Source: CBDCWO01 sp965223405
Lineage (GTDB): Bacteria; Bacteroidota; Bacteroidia; Chitinophagales; Saprospiraceae
NCBI GenBank assembly: GCA_965223405.1
Contig: CBDCWO010000004.1
Coordinates: 101,737 to 165,736 of the forward strand
Direction: 5' to 3'
DNA length: 64,000 nt
The notes beneath the pieces are model-generated. The model was not told where the DNA came from. It saw only the letters and a program-made list of their open reading frames with translations, and ran no database searches. The translations under genes were made by a program, and so were the position numbers. This document shows positions 1 to 9,477 of the stretch, one piece after another. How positions within the stretch are numbered: the first letter of the stretch is position 1; each line of letters starts with the position of its first letter.

Positions 1-124
1 GCGGTCTTGGCAAGATTAAGAAAGGTTATGTAAATATTTCTATCTGAAGTATTTTGGAGTTAGGAGTATCATAGATATCATTCCAATGATAATGGTCTTT
101 TCAAGGTGTACTGGAAATACCAAA

Positions 125-2774
125 TTATAACTTAATCATTGACTTAGTCCTTACCTCTGATTTTGTACTCAGCACATAATAATATAATCCGCTAGGAATT
201 TTCCAACCTTCAAAAATGATTTGATAGGAACCAGGTGAAAACATCCGATTAATTAGGGTGTTAATCTTTTGACCTTGCATATTAAATACTTCAAGTGATA
301 CATGCGCGGTATTCAATTGTTGCCAACTGATCCAAGTGCTTTGTTGGAAAGGATTGGGAATATTCTGTTTGAGGTAAATTAATGGTCTATTTAACAAGGA
401 AAGTTCGTTAAATCCAACCGTTGGAATAGATTCAAAAACTCCCAGATCAGGTTTTGTTCCAGTAGGGAAGGGGCGGGGATTATTATCCAGATCGAATAAC
501 GGAGCAACTATCCATTTTCCTCCGATTTGTATGGAGTCAATTCCTTTTTCGAGACATGGGCTTGACATAGCCAATCGAAAGTTGGAAGTATCGACAAACT
601 GAGGGTCTTCAGAGAAATTTTTAGTTCCCCAATGGATCTTTGAAAAAGTATCAAAAGGAACTATAGAATCTATTCCAAATTCAACATCGCTGTAGTTTAG
701 AAAAAGATGAGAACCCCCTTCCTCGCTTGATATCACATTTGCTGTTCTGCCGTTTTTCCAGAAAATTGAATTCGTGATAATAGCTGTACCTCCCCTGCGA
801 ATATCCATGGCTGCTCCACTGGTATTGGTAAATGTACAATTGGTAAATAACACAGTCCCTTGGTGTACCAAGGCTGCTCTTGGGCTATTTTGGTTGAATA
901 GGCAATTATTCACCTCCCCTGAAGCACCTGAGATAAATCCAATAACTGCTGTATTATCCGTTGAGATGTTTTCAGCAAATATGGTATTTGATACAGAGAC
1001 ATTATTTATTTTACCGACTATCCGAAGTGCAGTACGTGCGAGCGACTTATTTCTTTTAAAAATACATTTATCAAGGGATACGAATTTCAATAGACTATCC
1101 GCATCAGACTGTGTAATCAACACCCCTCCGTTATATTTGAGAGCCGAATTATCGACAAAATCAGTTGTTGAAATCGAAATAGACAATGGCTGGGTAAATC
1201 GGTTTATTTCGGCCGTGACTACCAAAGCGCCGCCGTATTCATTAGCCTGGTTTCTTGAAAAAAGACAATCTTCAATATCGAGGTTGCAATTATCTGAATT
1301 CAATCCACCACCCGAGGTTGCTCTGTTCTCAATAAACTTGACATGTTTTATTACCACGTCGCTTGTTGCGGATAGCAGACCACCTCCAGTTTCAGAAGTG
1401 TTTCCTGACAGAATACTGTTAAATAATTGAAGATCGCCTTCTTTTATTCCCAATGCTCCTCCCCAAATCGCCCTATTATCAGAAAATTTAGAACTTTTGA
1501 TTATCGCCTGTGTGAAACCACATCGGATAGCACCGTAGCTAAGTTTTGCAAAATTGTTTTTGAATTCACATGAATCGACCAAAAGTTCACTTTCTGATAC
1601 CCAAATGCCTCCTCCTGAATTTCCAGAAGTATCTCTTTCAAAAAGAGAGTTTTGAATTCTTAACTTGCTAGTAATTGCACGAATAGATCCTCCGTCACCA
1701 TCGGATTTATTCTCGGATAATGTGCAGAATTTAATTTCTAACTCCCCACTACTTTGATTGACTACGCCTCCATCAAAAATAGCATGGTTCCCATATAAGT
1801 TACAATTTGTAAAAACCAGATGCGGTTCGCCATATCCATTGATCGCCCCGCCGTATGATCCACTCTTATTATTACTAATCTGACAGTTTCTAAAAGTTAG
1901 ATTACAATTTCCGCCATCTAACATCCCTCCTCTGGCTATTGCAGAATTTTCAGTTAAAGTCATATTCGTAAAGTGAATAGTAGAGGGTACATTTTCTGCT
2001 ATAAAAAATGCCCCTCCATTGTTGGTTGCACTATTATTTCGAATTGTGCTATTAGTCAAATTAATTGCAGAATTATTAATAAAAAATGCCCCTCCATTTT
2101 CTGCATGGTTGGAGTGAATCGAATTGTTGTATAAATGAACTTGGGAATCAGAAATAAAAATTGCTCCCCCTCTATCTGCTTTATTGTTGCGAAATGTATT
2201 TCCTTTTAGTAGAATGTTTGAATTTGCAATCAATAATGCGCCTCCTCCTGAAATCCTATCACCACCTGCCCAATTGTTAATAAAAAGACAATTTGCGATC
2301 CGCACCTTATGAAAACTTTGGATAGCCATGACACCTCCATTGTCCAAATTGTTTTGAATGGATTCTGCTCGTCCATATTCAAATCGGCAAAAACTGAACA
2401 AACTGGAATCCGATTCGGTCTCCATATGGATAATACGGACACCTCCCCATCCACCATCAAAGGTGTCCAGGTTGAAATTTGGTGGAATATCCGGTATCGT
2501 GAAATAAATCGAATCCGAACTAGTTCCCTCAGCGATCAATGAGCCCTGTACTTCAATTCGGTTTGAAGGGAAGAATTCAACACGAGTACCTGGTTGGATG
2601 GTAAGTGTTTTATTAGCAGGAACCGAGATGTCCCCACCGATCCAATAGGGTGAGTTGGCTTTTAGTCCATATTCCTGAGACTGAACCACCAGGAATGGTG
2701 GTCTGAGCTGGTGATGAAATATTAAATACTAGTAATAGTAAAATTCCAAAAATGAAGGGTAACGTGTATTTCAT
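125..2774 (-). CDS. T9SS-secreted beta-helix protein with Pmp-like repeats, frameshifted behind the signal peptide
   Basis: This is a large cell-surface or secreted protein of unknown ligand. The long reading frame begins at 2689, but a good signal peptide (MKYTLPFIFGILLLL then SSPAQ) starts at 2774 in another frame. Removing one base from the T4 run at 2660-2663 joins the two frames and restores ANSPYWIGGD, so the intended product is about 882 residues. The middle holds about 15 short repeats with a GGA(I/F/L) core and N-A spacing (for example NKADRGGAIFI and AENGGAFFI), resembling the repeats of chlamydial polymorphic membrane proteins and typical of right-handed beta-helices. The last ~80 residues (PNPFQQSTWISW to KSMIKL) form a T9SS sorting domain. 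The shift may be a sequencing error, a real mutation or a rare slippage site; the sequence alone does not decide. Confidence 0.85.
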
Positions 2775-2994
2775 AACATTTGGATCAGATGTAGAAAGCA
2801 TTAGCAATTTTCTGTGGATTAAGTGCTTCGGTGTTTCGCCAAATTGTTAGGTATAGGAATATTTGTCTTTGGATAATTTGATGATTGCTTTTAGTACAGA
2901 ATCAACCAGTAGCGTAAAGGAAGTCTTATATTAACAACTTTTTTACAATGGGATGGGTTCCTTTTTTCTTAGTACTTTTACAACAAAAGGGCTT

Positions 2995-3552
2995 ATGACA
3001 AATCCATGGCATAATGTGCAGACCGGTCGATTAACTCCAGAATTTGTAAATGGTATTATCGAAATTCCTCAGGGATCAAGAGCAAAGTATGAATTGGATA
3101 AGGATAGTGGATTATTGATTATGGATCGGGTTTTGTATTCTTCGGTTTACTACCCTGCAAATTATGGATTTATACCACGCACTTATTGTGATGATAAGGA
3201 TCCCCTGGATATCCTTATTCTTTCACAAATCAACGTACTACCCATGTGTTTGGTAAAAGCTAAAGTGATTGGTTGTATGCGGATGGTTGATGGAGGTGAG
3301 GCTGATGATAAAATTATTGCCGTTGCTGAAGGAGATATGAGCGTTAATCACATTAACGATATTCATGAACTTCCAAACCATTTTATCAGGGAATTGAAAA
3401 CCTTTTTTGAAGACTACAAAAAACTGGAAAATAAAACAGTGGTGATTGAAGACTTTCAATCCAAATTTGTGGCACTGCAAATTGTAGAAAAGAGTATCGA
3501 AGATTATAAAGATAAATTCGGAGCGCATATAGGTTTTGATGGGAAAAAATAA
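2995..3552 (+). CDS. ppa: Inorganic pyrophosphatase (family I)
   Basis: Hydrolyses cytosolic pyrophosphate to phosphate, pulling biosynthetic reactions forward. From the start at 2995 the protein has 185 residues, normal for bacterial family I enzymes. The signature D-x-D-P-x-D is present (D67, D69 and D72 in CDDKDPLDILIL), as are the conserved YPANYGFIP and EIPQGSRAKYE stretches. An upstream in-frame ATG at 2953 would add 14 residues with no family counterpart; the AAAAGG stretch just before 2995 supports the shorter form. It lies 33 bp ahead of the amino-sugar genes and could be cotranscribed with them, although the functions are unrelated. Confidence 0.95.
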   Translation: MTNPWHNVQTGRLTPEFVNGIIEIPQGSRAKYELDKDSGLLIMDRVLYSSVYYPANYGFIPRTYCDDKDPLDILILSQINVLPMCLVKAKVIGCMRMVDGGEADDKIIAVAEGDMSVNHINDIHELPNHFIRELKTFFEDYKKLENKTVVIEDFQSKFVALQIVEKSIEDYKDKFGAHIGFDGKK

Positions 3553-3585
3553 TCGGATCTCAACTCATTCTCAACTCGGATATTC

Positions 3586-4320
3586 ATGCAAATAAAAATT
3601 TTTAAAACTCCTCAACTATTAGGTAAAAAAGCTGCTGATAGTGCGGCCAATATAATAGCACAATCTTTAAAGCAAAATGGAAATGCAAATATTATTTTGG
3701 CAACAGGTACCAGTCAGTATGAGACTTTGGGTGGTTTAGTGGAAAAGAATGACATTTCCTGGGATCAGGTAACCGTGTTTCATCTGGATGAATATTTAGG
3801 GATGAAAGCAGATCATCCTGCGAGTTTCCGCAGGTATTTGAAAGAGCGATTCAGAGATCATATTCCTAACCTTGGAGTATTTCATGAAATAAATGGTGAA
3901 GTCCCTGACCCACAGAAAGAATGCAATAGACTGAGTGAATTAATTCGCCATAAGTCGATTGATCTGGCGCTAATTGGCATTGGAGAGAACGCGCATTTGG
4001 CATTTAATGACCCACCTGCCGATTTTAATGTTTCAGATCCTTATATTGTCGTTGATTTAGATCCTGCCTGTCGCAGACAACAGCTCAATGAAGGATGGTT
4101 TCCTAATCTGGATTCAGTACCTCAAAAGGCCATATCCATGAGCATCAGCCAGATCATGAGGAGTAAACATTTGATTGTTTCAGTTCCTGATGTGCGCAAA
4201 GCGCAAGCCGTAAAATGTGCGGTGACAGGTCCTATAGATCCGGATTGCCCGGCTTCCATTCTTCAGCAACACCCTAGTTGCGAACTGTTATTAGATATCA
4301 ACTCAAGTTCTCTTTTATGA
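3586..4320 (+). CDS. nagB: Glucosamine-6-phosphate deaminase-like protein
   Basis: Expected to convert glucosamine 6-phosphate to fructose 6-phosphate and ammonia. The 244 residues fit the NagB/6-phosphogluconolactonase fold. The proton-transfer Asp is present in HLDEY (D68), followed by the active-site loop GIGENAHLAFND (131-142). Compared with the E. coli loop GxGxDGHIAFNE, the Asp is Asn135 and the Glu is Asp142, while the His (H137) is kept. Asn at the first position also occurs in other NagB subfamilies, so activity is plausible but not assured. Its stop overlaps the symporter start as ATGA, and nagA follows, which makes amino-sugar catabolism the most likely role. Confidence 0.85.
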   Translation: MQIKIFKTPQLLGKKAADSAANIIAQSLKQNGNANIILATGTSQYETLGGLVEKNDISWDQVTVFHLDEYLGMKADHPASFRRYLKERFRDHIPNLGVFHEINGEVPDPQKECNRLSELIRHKSIDLALIGIGENAHLAFNDPPADFNVSDPYIVVDLDPACRRQQLNEGWFPNLDSVPQKAISMSISQIMRSKHLIVSVPDVRKAQAVKCAVTGPIDPDCPASILQQHPSCELLLDINSSSLL

Positions 4321-5978
4321 ATTCCATTGACTTGTTTGTCATAATCGTTTACTTTGTCGGTATCACGGTATTTGGAATATGGATTTCCAGAAGAACTAAG
4401 ACCAGTGAGGGTTACTTTTTAGGGGGACGGAAATTGAAGTGGTGGACCATGATGGGGCAGGCATTTGGATCGGGAACACACGCGGAGATGCCGGTTGCGC
4501 AGGCTGGAGCAAGCTTTGCCGGTGGATTTGCCACTATTTGGTACCAATGGAAAAATATGCTGATAACTCCATTTTATTGGTTAATGGCACCTTGGTATCG
4601 GCGGAGTGAGAGGACCACAATTTCCGAAATGGTTGTCGATCGTTACGGAAAACGTATGGGATTGTTATATTCGGTTTTTGCTATAGCGTTCTTTGTATTC
4701 GTGATGGGGGTGATGCTCCAGGGTGCTGCAAAGGTAATTAGTATTGCCAGTAATCAAATGATATCATCCAATGCTGTGGTCATTGCTATGACCGTTGCTT
4801 TTATGTTGTATAGTTATCTGGGAGGACTTGTTGCCAGTGCATATACTGAAACCGTACAGGCATTCTTCATCATTGTATTGTCTTTTATGCTCATTCCTCT
4901 GGGATTAATGGAAATTGGCGGATTCTCCGGCATGAAACAGGCATTACCGAAGGATTTTTTCGTTCTGGTCAATGAAGGAAGCGGATTAGGAGTTTTTACC
5001 ATCGCAATGCTCGCTTTAAATGGTATAGTGGGCATAACCGCACAACCCCACATGATGTCTATGTTCGCCACTGGTAAAACGGAACGCGCCGGGAGGATTG
5101 GTCAAACCTATGGAAATTTTGTTAAGCGGATAGTGACCATTGGCTGGGCCTTGACGGGATTGGTGGTCGCAGCCTTAGTGATAAAGAATCAAGTTAGTCT
5201 GAGCGATCCTGAACATGCCTTCGGATATGCCACTCGAGAATTGCTAGCTCCTGGATTGACTGGTTTGATGGTTGCCTGTATCCTTGCGGCTAATATGTCT
5301 TCCTGTTCTAATTTTATGGTCAACCTCGGTGCATTATTCACTACCGATATTTATAAAGGGTATTTCAAAGCAAATGCTGATGATGTACAGCTCCTACGAA
5401 TGGGAAGAATTTCCGGACTGATATTTACATTGGCATCCGTATTTTTTGCATTGATTGTAAAAAATGTACTAGCTGCATTTTTATTTGTTGAGACTATTTG
5501 CGCCTTTATGGGGATCATCGTGTTAGGCGGTATCTTGTGGAAAGGGGCTAATCGTTATGGAGCATTTGTGGCTTTGGTAGCCTCTTTTATTTCATACTAC
5601 TTCTTAAACTATTTCAATACCGGAGAAATAGCTTTGATTTATAAATGGCAGCCTGAGCCCTTCGGATGGGCCATGTTGATTGGTATAGGGTTGTTTTATC
5701 TCGTGAGTAAAGTTACCCCGGCAGAAGATCCGGCCCGGATTGAGAGATACTTCACCCGGTTGAAGTCGCTGGCGAAAGTCGATCAAATTCCTAATAAATC
5801 CACCTTAGCCCGGGATCATGGAAGAGCACTAATATTGATGGATTTGCCAGGGTGGTTAAACGCAGAAAGATGGAAAGGATTCAGAACCAGGTATCGCGAG
5901 GATTTGATCGGCTTTATCTTTGCTTGGTTTGTTGTTGGCCTAATCATTTTATTGGCTTGGCTGATATTGCAAATTTAA
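4317..5978 (+). CDS. Sodium:solute symporter (SSS family)
   Basis: Integral inner-membrane Na+-coupled transporter of 553 residues with about 13-14 predicted membrane helices. The N-terminus (IDLFVIIVYFVGITVFGIW) is followed by the family's Y-F-L-G-G-R element and a GSGTHAE segment. The start at 4317 overlaps the nagB stop as ATGA, indicating translational coupling; an upstream in-frame start at 4278 would lie inside nagB and is rejected. Set between nagB and nagA, it probably imports an amino sugar or its N-acetyl form, but SSS proteins vary widely in substrate and no sugar kinase is seen nearby. The substrate is therefore inferred from context only. Confidence 0.9.
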   Translation: MNSIDLFVIIVYFVGITVFGIWISRRTKTSEGYFLGGRKLKWWTMMGQAFGSGTHAEMPVAQAGASFAGGFATIWYQWKNMLITPFYWLMAPWYRRSERTTISEMVVDRYGKRMGLLYSVFAIAFFVFVMGVMLQGAAKVISIASNQMISSNAVVIAMTVAFMLYSYLGGLVASAYTETVQAFFIIVLSFMLIPLGLMEIGGFSGMKQALPKDFFVLVNEGSGLGVFTIAMLALNGIVGITAQPHMMSMFATGKTERAGRIGQTYGNFVKRIVTIGWALTGLVVAALVIKNQVSLSDPEHAFGYATRELLAPGLTGLMVACILAANMSSCSNFMVNLGALFTTDIYKGYFKANADDVQLLRMGRISGLIFTLASVFFALIVKNVLAAFLFVETICAFMGIIVLGGILWKGANRYGAFVALVASFISYYFLNYFNTGEIALIYKWQPEPFGWAMLIGIGLFYLVSKVTPAEDPARIERYFTRLKSLAKVDQIPNKSTLARDHGRALILMDLPGWLNAERWKGFRTRYREDLIGFIFAWFVVGLIILLAWLILQI

Positions 5979-5981
5979 GAT

Positions 5982-7316
5982 ATGAGAATTCTATCTTCAT
6001 CAGAAAATGTCTTAATCAAAAATGCGAATCTTGTCCTGCCTGACCGCATAGAAAAGAATGATCTTTTGATTCAGTCTGGAAAAATCGAAAAGATAGGTGC
6101 TAGACCTTATCACAACAAATCGTTTAAATCAATAGATGCAGAGGGTAAATACCTGTTACCTGGCTTTATCGATATCCACAACCATGGGGCTACACAGTTT
6201 GACTTTTCGCTAGGCATCTACCATCCGGAGCAGCGATCGTTTCACTATGATCAACAAGGATTTTTACAAGGACTTGAGGAATATCTGAGGTTTTTTTTGA
6301 TGCAGGGTGCCACACGTATAGTACCTACCACTCTGGCCACATCAGTGGGTCAGCTGAAACGATCTTTTGGAAGCTTGCGAGATTTTGTCGATTCCAAAAA
6401 TAGATTGGCGTCAATGATACACGGGATCAATTTGGAAGGGACTTTTTTGAAGATGAAAGCATATGCCGGTGCTCAAGATCCCCAATATTTTTTTCCACCC
6501 CGAATATCCCTTTTGCAGGAACTACAAAAAGCCAGTGGTGATTTGCTCCGGATTGTCAATGTTCCACCTGAACATGGTGCAGAAGGGCTTAATATAATTG
6601 ACCAATTAGTGAATAATCACATCATAGTTGCCGGTGGGCACTCCGGTGCCAATAGTGATCAATTTGATTTGGCGATCCAACGGGGGTTATCTTTGGGAGT
6701 ACATTTTCTAAATGGTCCCAGTAAAAGCTCATCCAAATCTTTTTTTGGTGGCGGAGCTGTGGAGTCCATGTTAAAATCTGACAATGTGACTCTGGAAATT
6801 ATCGCAGACGGATACCATGTCCATCCAGCTTATATCAGGGATACTCTGGTGCGCAAATCTGATGATAAGATCATATTGATCACCGATAGCATGTTTGCAA
6901 ATGGGTTTCCAATTGAAAGTTTTGACATAGGCGGTATACCCGGAAGGTTAAGTGCGAATGGTGAGTACCTTGAAGTTGTCAACAAACCTGATACGCTGTT
7001 TGGAAGTGTATTGACACCTTTGAAAGCCTTCGAAAACATGGTGAATTGGTTAACCACAGATATGCCAGGTGTCTGGCATCGCATCCATCCAGCTTTGGAT
7101 CTCCACGAGGCAATTCAATCAGTATCAAAGATGATCAGCTCCAATCCCGCCAGATTATTGGATATTGACGGCTCGACGAATGTACCCGGAACAGGGAGTA
7201 TCTCCGTAGGGAATTGGGCAGACTTGGTTTTGGTTGAAATCCACCGTGAGCAACGAATTTCTCTTGAAATAAACAGGGTGTTCTTGAAAGGAATTGATAC
7301 AGCACAGATAGTATGA
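5982..7316 (+). CDS. nagA: N-acetylglucosamine-6-phosphate deacetylase
   Basis: Amidohydrolase that removes acetate from N-acetylglucosamine 6-phosphate, feeding the deaminase encoded upstream. Metal-binding and catalytic landmarks are visible: H66 and H68 in DIHNHGATQF, the Glu of INLEGTF, the His residues of GGHSGA and VHFLNG, and the catalytic Asp of ITDSMF. The length of 444 residues is somewhat above the usual 380-400 because of inserted loops around 80-105 and 155-170. The gene begins 3 bp after the symporter stop, completing a tight nagB-symporter-nagA unit. A related amidohydrolase acting on another N-acyl sugar phosphate cannot be excluded. Confidence 0.88.
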   Translation: MRILSSSENVLIKNANLVLPDRIEKNDLLIQSGKIEKIGARPYHNKSFKSIDAEGKYLLPGFIDIHNHGATQFDFSLGIYHPEQRSFHYDQQGFLQGLEEYLRFFLMQGATRIVPTTLATSVGQLKRSFGSLRDFVDSKNRLASMIHGINLEGTFLKMKAYAGAQDPQYFFPPRISLLQELQKASGDLLRIVNVPPEHGAEGLNIIDQLVNNHIIVAGGHSGANSDQFDLAIQRGLSLGVHFLNGPSKSSSKSFFGGGAVESMLKSDNVTLEIIADGYHVHPAYIRDTLVRKSDDKIILITDSMFANGFPIESFDIGGIPGRLSANGEYLEVVNKPDTLFGSVLTPLKAFENMVNWLTTDMPGVWHRIHPALDLHEAIQSVSKMISSNPARLLDIDGSTNVPGTGSISVGNWADLVLVEIHREQRISLEINRVFLKGIDTAQIV

Positions 7317-7715
7317 TTCAGTCATAGAGCCTCATTATTGAATTCATTTCAAGAATATCCACTTTGGAGACCGACTCCTAAGTATCTCTTTTCCGGAGAA
7401 CTCAAAGAGATATCAACTATGAACCTAAAAAAAAGTTGAAGAGATATCAATCTATCTGCCAATCATCTTCACTTAGGGTTATTTTCTTTCCATATATCAA
7501 AACAATATTTTGTAAATATCTGTAATTCAGTTAAATAGATTCTATTTGGAGTTTTAAGACAGGACCATGATGCGATGAATACATATGTGGTGAGCTAATT
7601 TGAAAAAGATGTTTTGTTTAACAAAAATCAAAAAAGATTAAACAAAAATGAATCATTACCTGTTAGGGAGTTGTCTTTTCAAAATTATTATTTAAAACCA
7701 AAAAAGAAATTTAAA
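7317..7715. other. 399-bp intergenic leader of the fasciclin gene with repeats
   Basis: No gene is seen. The stretch holds a 12-bp direct repeat (AAGAGATATCAA at 7405-7416 and 7439-7450). The first copy also pairs with TATCTCTTT at 7383-7391 to make a 9-bp hairpin. Near the gene lies a 10-bp inverted repeat (TTTTGTTTAA at 7612-7621 with TTAAACAAAA at 7638-7647) that would fold in the leader RNA. I see no exact TAnnTTTG promoter element. Confidence 0.6.
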
Positions 7716-8654
7716 ATGATTAAGTATTCAATTTTCAAACTTCTGTTTCTCGGAATATTTTTTAGTTCTGTAATAGCCTGTGACAATAAGGATGAGGTCA
7801 CTCCGGAAATTCCGGATTCCAAAACTATTGCACAAATTGCCGCAGACGATTCACAGTTTAGCACACTAGTATCAGCCCTTGATCGGGTGAATTTGGTGTC
7901 GGTATTAGATGGTGCAGGTTCTTACACTGTATTTGCACCTACGAATGCAGCTTTTCAGAAATTGGGGGTGGATCTATCGTCATTAACTGATGAAATGCTG
8001 ACGGAAGTGTTACTTAACCATGTGGTTGGAGCCAAAGTACTTTCGACGGATATTGCAGAGGGACAGACCTATGTATCTTCTGAGGCAGCAACGGGACCCA
8101 ATAATGCCAAATTGTCTTTACTCGTTGAGAAAGATGCTAACGGAGTAATGATCAATGGAAAAGCAACAGTTTCGGTTCCTGATATTAATGCTTCCAATGG
8201 CGTGATCCATGTAGTGGATGAAGTTGTAATGCCACTGGATGTCGTTGGACATGCACTGGCGAATAAACACTTTTCCACGTTGGTTGATGTGATGGGAGTG
8301 GCGGAAGGTGATTTGGTCAGCGTACTGAGTGGTGAGGGACCTTTTACCGTGTTTGCACCGATTAATGAAGCATTTTCGGGGATATCGGAGGTAACCTCCA
8401 CCCTTAATCCGTCTCAGTTGGCAAAGGTGTTGACTTATCATGTTACGGGAGGAAATGTATTGTCTTCAAATCTATCCGATGCGATGATGGTGACTACGGT
8501 AAATGGAGAGGAGTTTATGATCCATATCGCAGAAGATGCTGTGATGATTAAGGATGCCAATGGTGGTTCATCAAATATTGTATTAGTTGATGTACAAGCA
8601 AAAAATGGGGTGATTCATGTGCTAGATCAGGTGATAATTCCGGAAAATCTGTAA
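7716..8654 (+). CDS. Lipoprotein with two fasciclin (FAS1) domains
   Basis: Surface-anchored protein of 312 residues, probably involved in adhesion or matrix interaction. The start at 7716 gives a lipoprotein signal (MIKYSIFKLLFLGIF) with the lipobox ending at C22 (VIAC); an upstream in-frame start at 7614 would put a lysine-rich tail before the signal and is unlikely. Two FAS1 domains follow, about 35-170 and 175-312. Each has the H1/H2 landmarks: TVFAPTNAAF and then NGVIHVVDEVVMP in the first, TVFAPINEAF and then NGVIHVLDQVIIP in the second. The gene stands alone and is closed by the terminator at 8747-8778. Confidence 0.93.
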   Translation: MIKYSIFKLLFLGIFFSSVIACDNKDEVTPEIPDSKTIAQIAADDSQFSTLVSALDRVNLVSVLDGAGSYTVFAPTNAAFQKLGVDLSSLTDEMLTEVLLNHVVGAKVLSTDIAEGQTYVSSEAATGPNNAKLSLLVEKDANGVMINGKATVSVPDINASNGVIHVVDEVVMPLDVVGHALANKHFSTLVDVMGVAEGDLVSVLSGEGPFTVFAPINEAFSGISEVTSTLNPSQLAKVLTYHVTGGNVLSSNLSDAMMVTTVNGEEFMIHIAEDAVMIKDANGGSSNIVLVDVQAKNGVIHVLDQVIIPENL

Positions 8655-8746
8655 ATAGCATCAAAATATACACCTGCTCACCTATACTGATCAGTAGTTG
8701 AGAGTAGAGATGGATATGCAATGTAGTTTGAGTGGATTGGTAAAAA

Positions 8747-8778
8747 CAAAAAGTCTGGCCAAAGGGCCAGACTTTTTG
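8747..8778. terminator. Bidirectional intrinsic terminator
   Basis: A 14-bp perfect inverted repeat (CAAAAAGTCTGGCC at 8747-8760 with GGCCAGACTTTTTG at 8765-8778) around an AAAG loop. The A run on one side and T run on the other give a U tract in both directions. It serves the fasciclin gene on the plus strand and the tRNA on the minus strand. Confidence 0.92.
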
Positions 8779-8786
8779 TTTTGATG

Positions 8787-8860
8787 TGACTCCATCAGGA
8801 CTCGAACCTGAAACCTGCTGCTTAGAAGGCAGCTGCTCTATCCAGTTGAGCTATGGAGCC
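8787..8860 (-). tRNA. tRNA-Arg (anticodon UCU)
   Basis: Reads AGA codons. The minus strand folds into a full cloverleaf: acceptor stem GGCTCCA with TGGAGTC (one G-T pair), D arm AGCTC/GAGC, anticodon stem GCTGC/GCAGC around the loop CTTCTAA (anticodon TCT), and T arm with GGTTCGAGTCC. The discriminator is A at 8787 and CCA is not encoded. A TACTTTTG promoter element lies 26 bp upstream and the terminator follows within 10 bp, so this is a single-tRNA transcription unit. Confidence 0.97.
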
Positions 8861-8885
8861 TGGATGAAGTTAGATTAACGAGACG

Positions 8886-8893
8886 CAAAAGTA
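8886..8893 (-). promoter_or_regulatory. Bacteroidota -7 promoter element (TACTTTTG) of the tRNA gene
   Basis: The minus strand reads TACTTTTGCG, an exact match to TAnnTTTG. It sits 26 bp before the first tRNA base, a good distance for a short 5' leader. No clear TTG -33 element was found at the usual spacing. Confidence 0.65.
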
Positions 8894-8949
8894 GGATTAT
8901 TTTATTAATTCTAACCGATAGAAACAAAATTTCAAATCGATTCTTTTTC

Positions 8950-9324
8950 TTATTTAGAATCCGCCGGTTGGTTATTATCGCTATCCGGATCACTGTTTAT
9001 TGAGTAATTTGGTATATCCGAAGATAGGTAATCCAAATCCGCATAGCGATCCTCGTATCTATCTTTTACCTTGGATCGCAGAATGCCACTATCATTATAA
9101 TCATCATCGTCTTCGATGATTTGTTTAGCTTCAGAAACAGTCATTCTGACCAAATAATATTTTGTATCGGTTTCAAATGGTAAGGCACTTACACGCTTTC
9201 CCTCTCGATTTGTAAAATAGATGAGATGACCGGCAAATCCATTCGGATAGGAAAACTTTATTTGCTCTTGGAGCTGGATATCGAGTTTTTCAAAATCTTT
9301 AATTACTCGCGATTTTTGATCCAT
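8950..9324 (-). CDS. Conserved-looking small acidic protein of unknown function
   Basis: A cytosolic protein of 124 residues from the start at 9324 (MDQKSRVIKDFEKLD); an ATG at 9342 would add six residues. The first ~75 residues look like a compact folded domain (FSYPNGFAGHLIYFTNREGKRVSALPF with each part well structured), and the tail is highly acidic and Asp-rich (IIEDDDDYNDSG and SINSDPDSDNNQP). There is no signal peptide or membrane segment. I recognise no catalytic motif and do not assign a function. It lies just upstream of the tRNA on the same strand. Confidence 0.75.
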   Translation of the reverse strand: MDQKSRVIKDFEKLDIQLQEQIKFSYPNGFAGHLIYFTNREGKRVSALPFETDTKYYLVRMTVSEAKQIIEDDDDYNDSGILRSKVKDRYEDRYADLDYLSSDIPNYSINSDPDSDNNQPADSK

Positions 9325-9477
9325 TATGCATTGATTTAACATTTCGATTGTACAATATTAAACAATTATGGAATATGGCGCACAAAAAGATTTTATCGAA
9401 GTTAATTTAAAACAATTTCCTCTCAAACTAACCGGTTTGGAGTCTGGACATTATTTCGGTAAATCATAGCGAAGCGA

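Noticed and set aside
774..1430. A 218-codon plus-strand frame inside the beta-helix gene
   Set aside because: It is the antisense shadow of the repeat region, which lacks stops on the other strand because of its repetitive codons.
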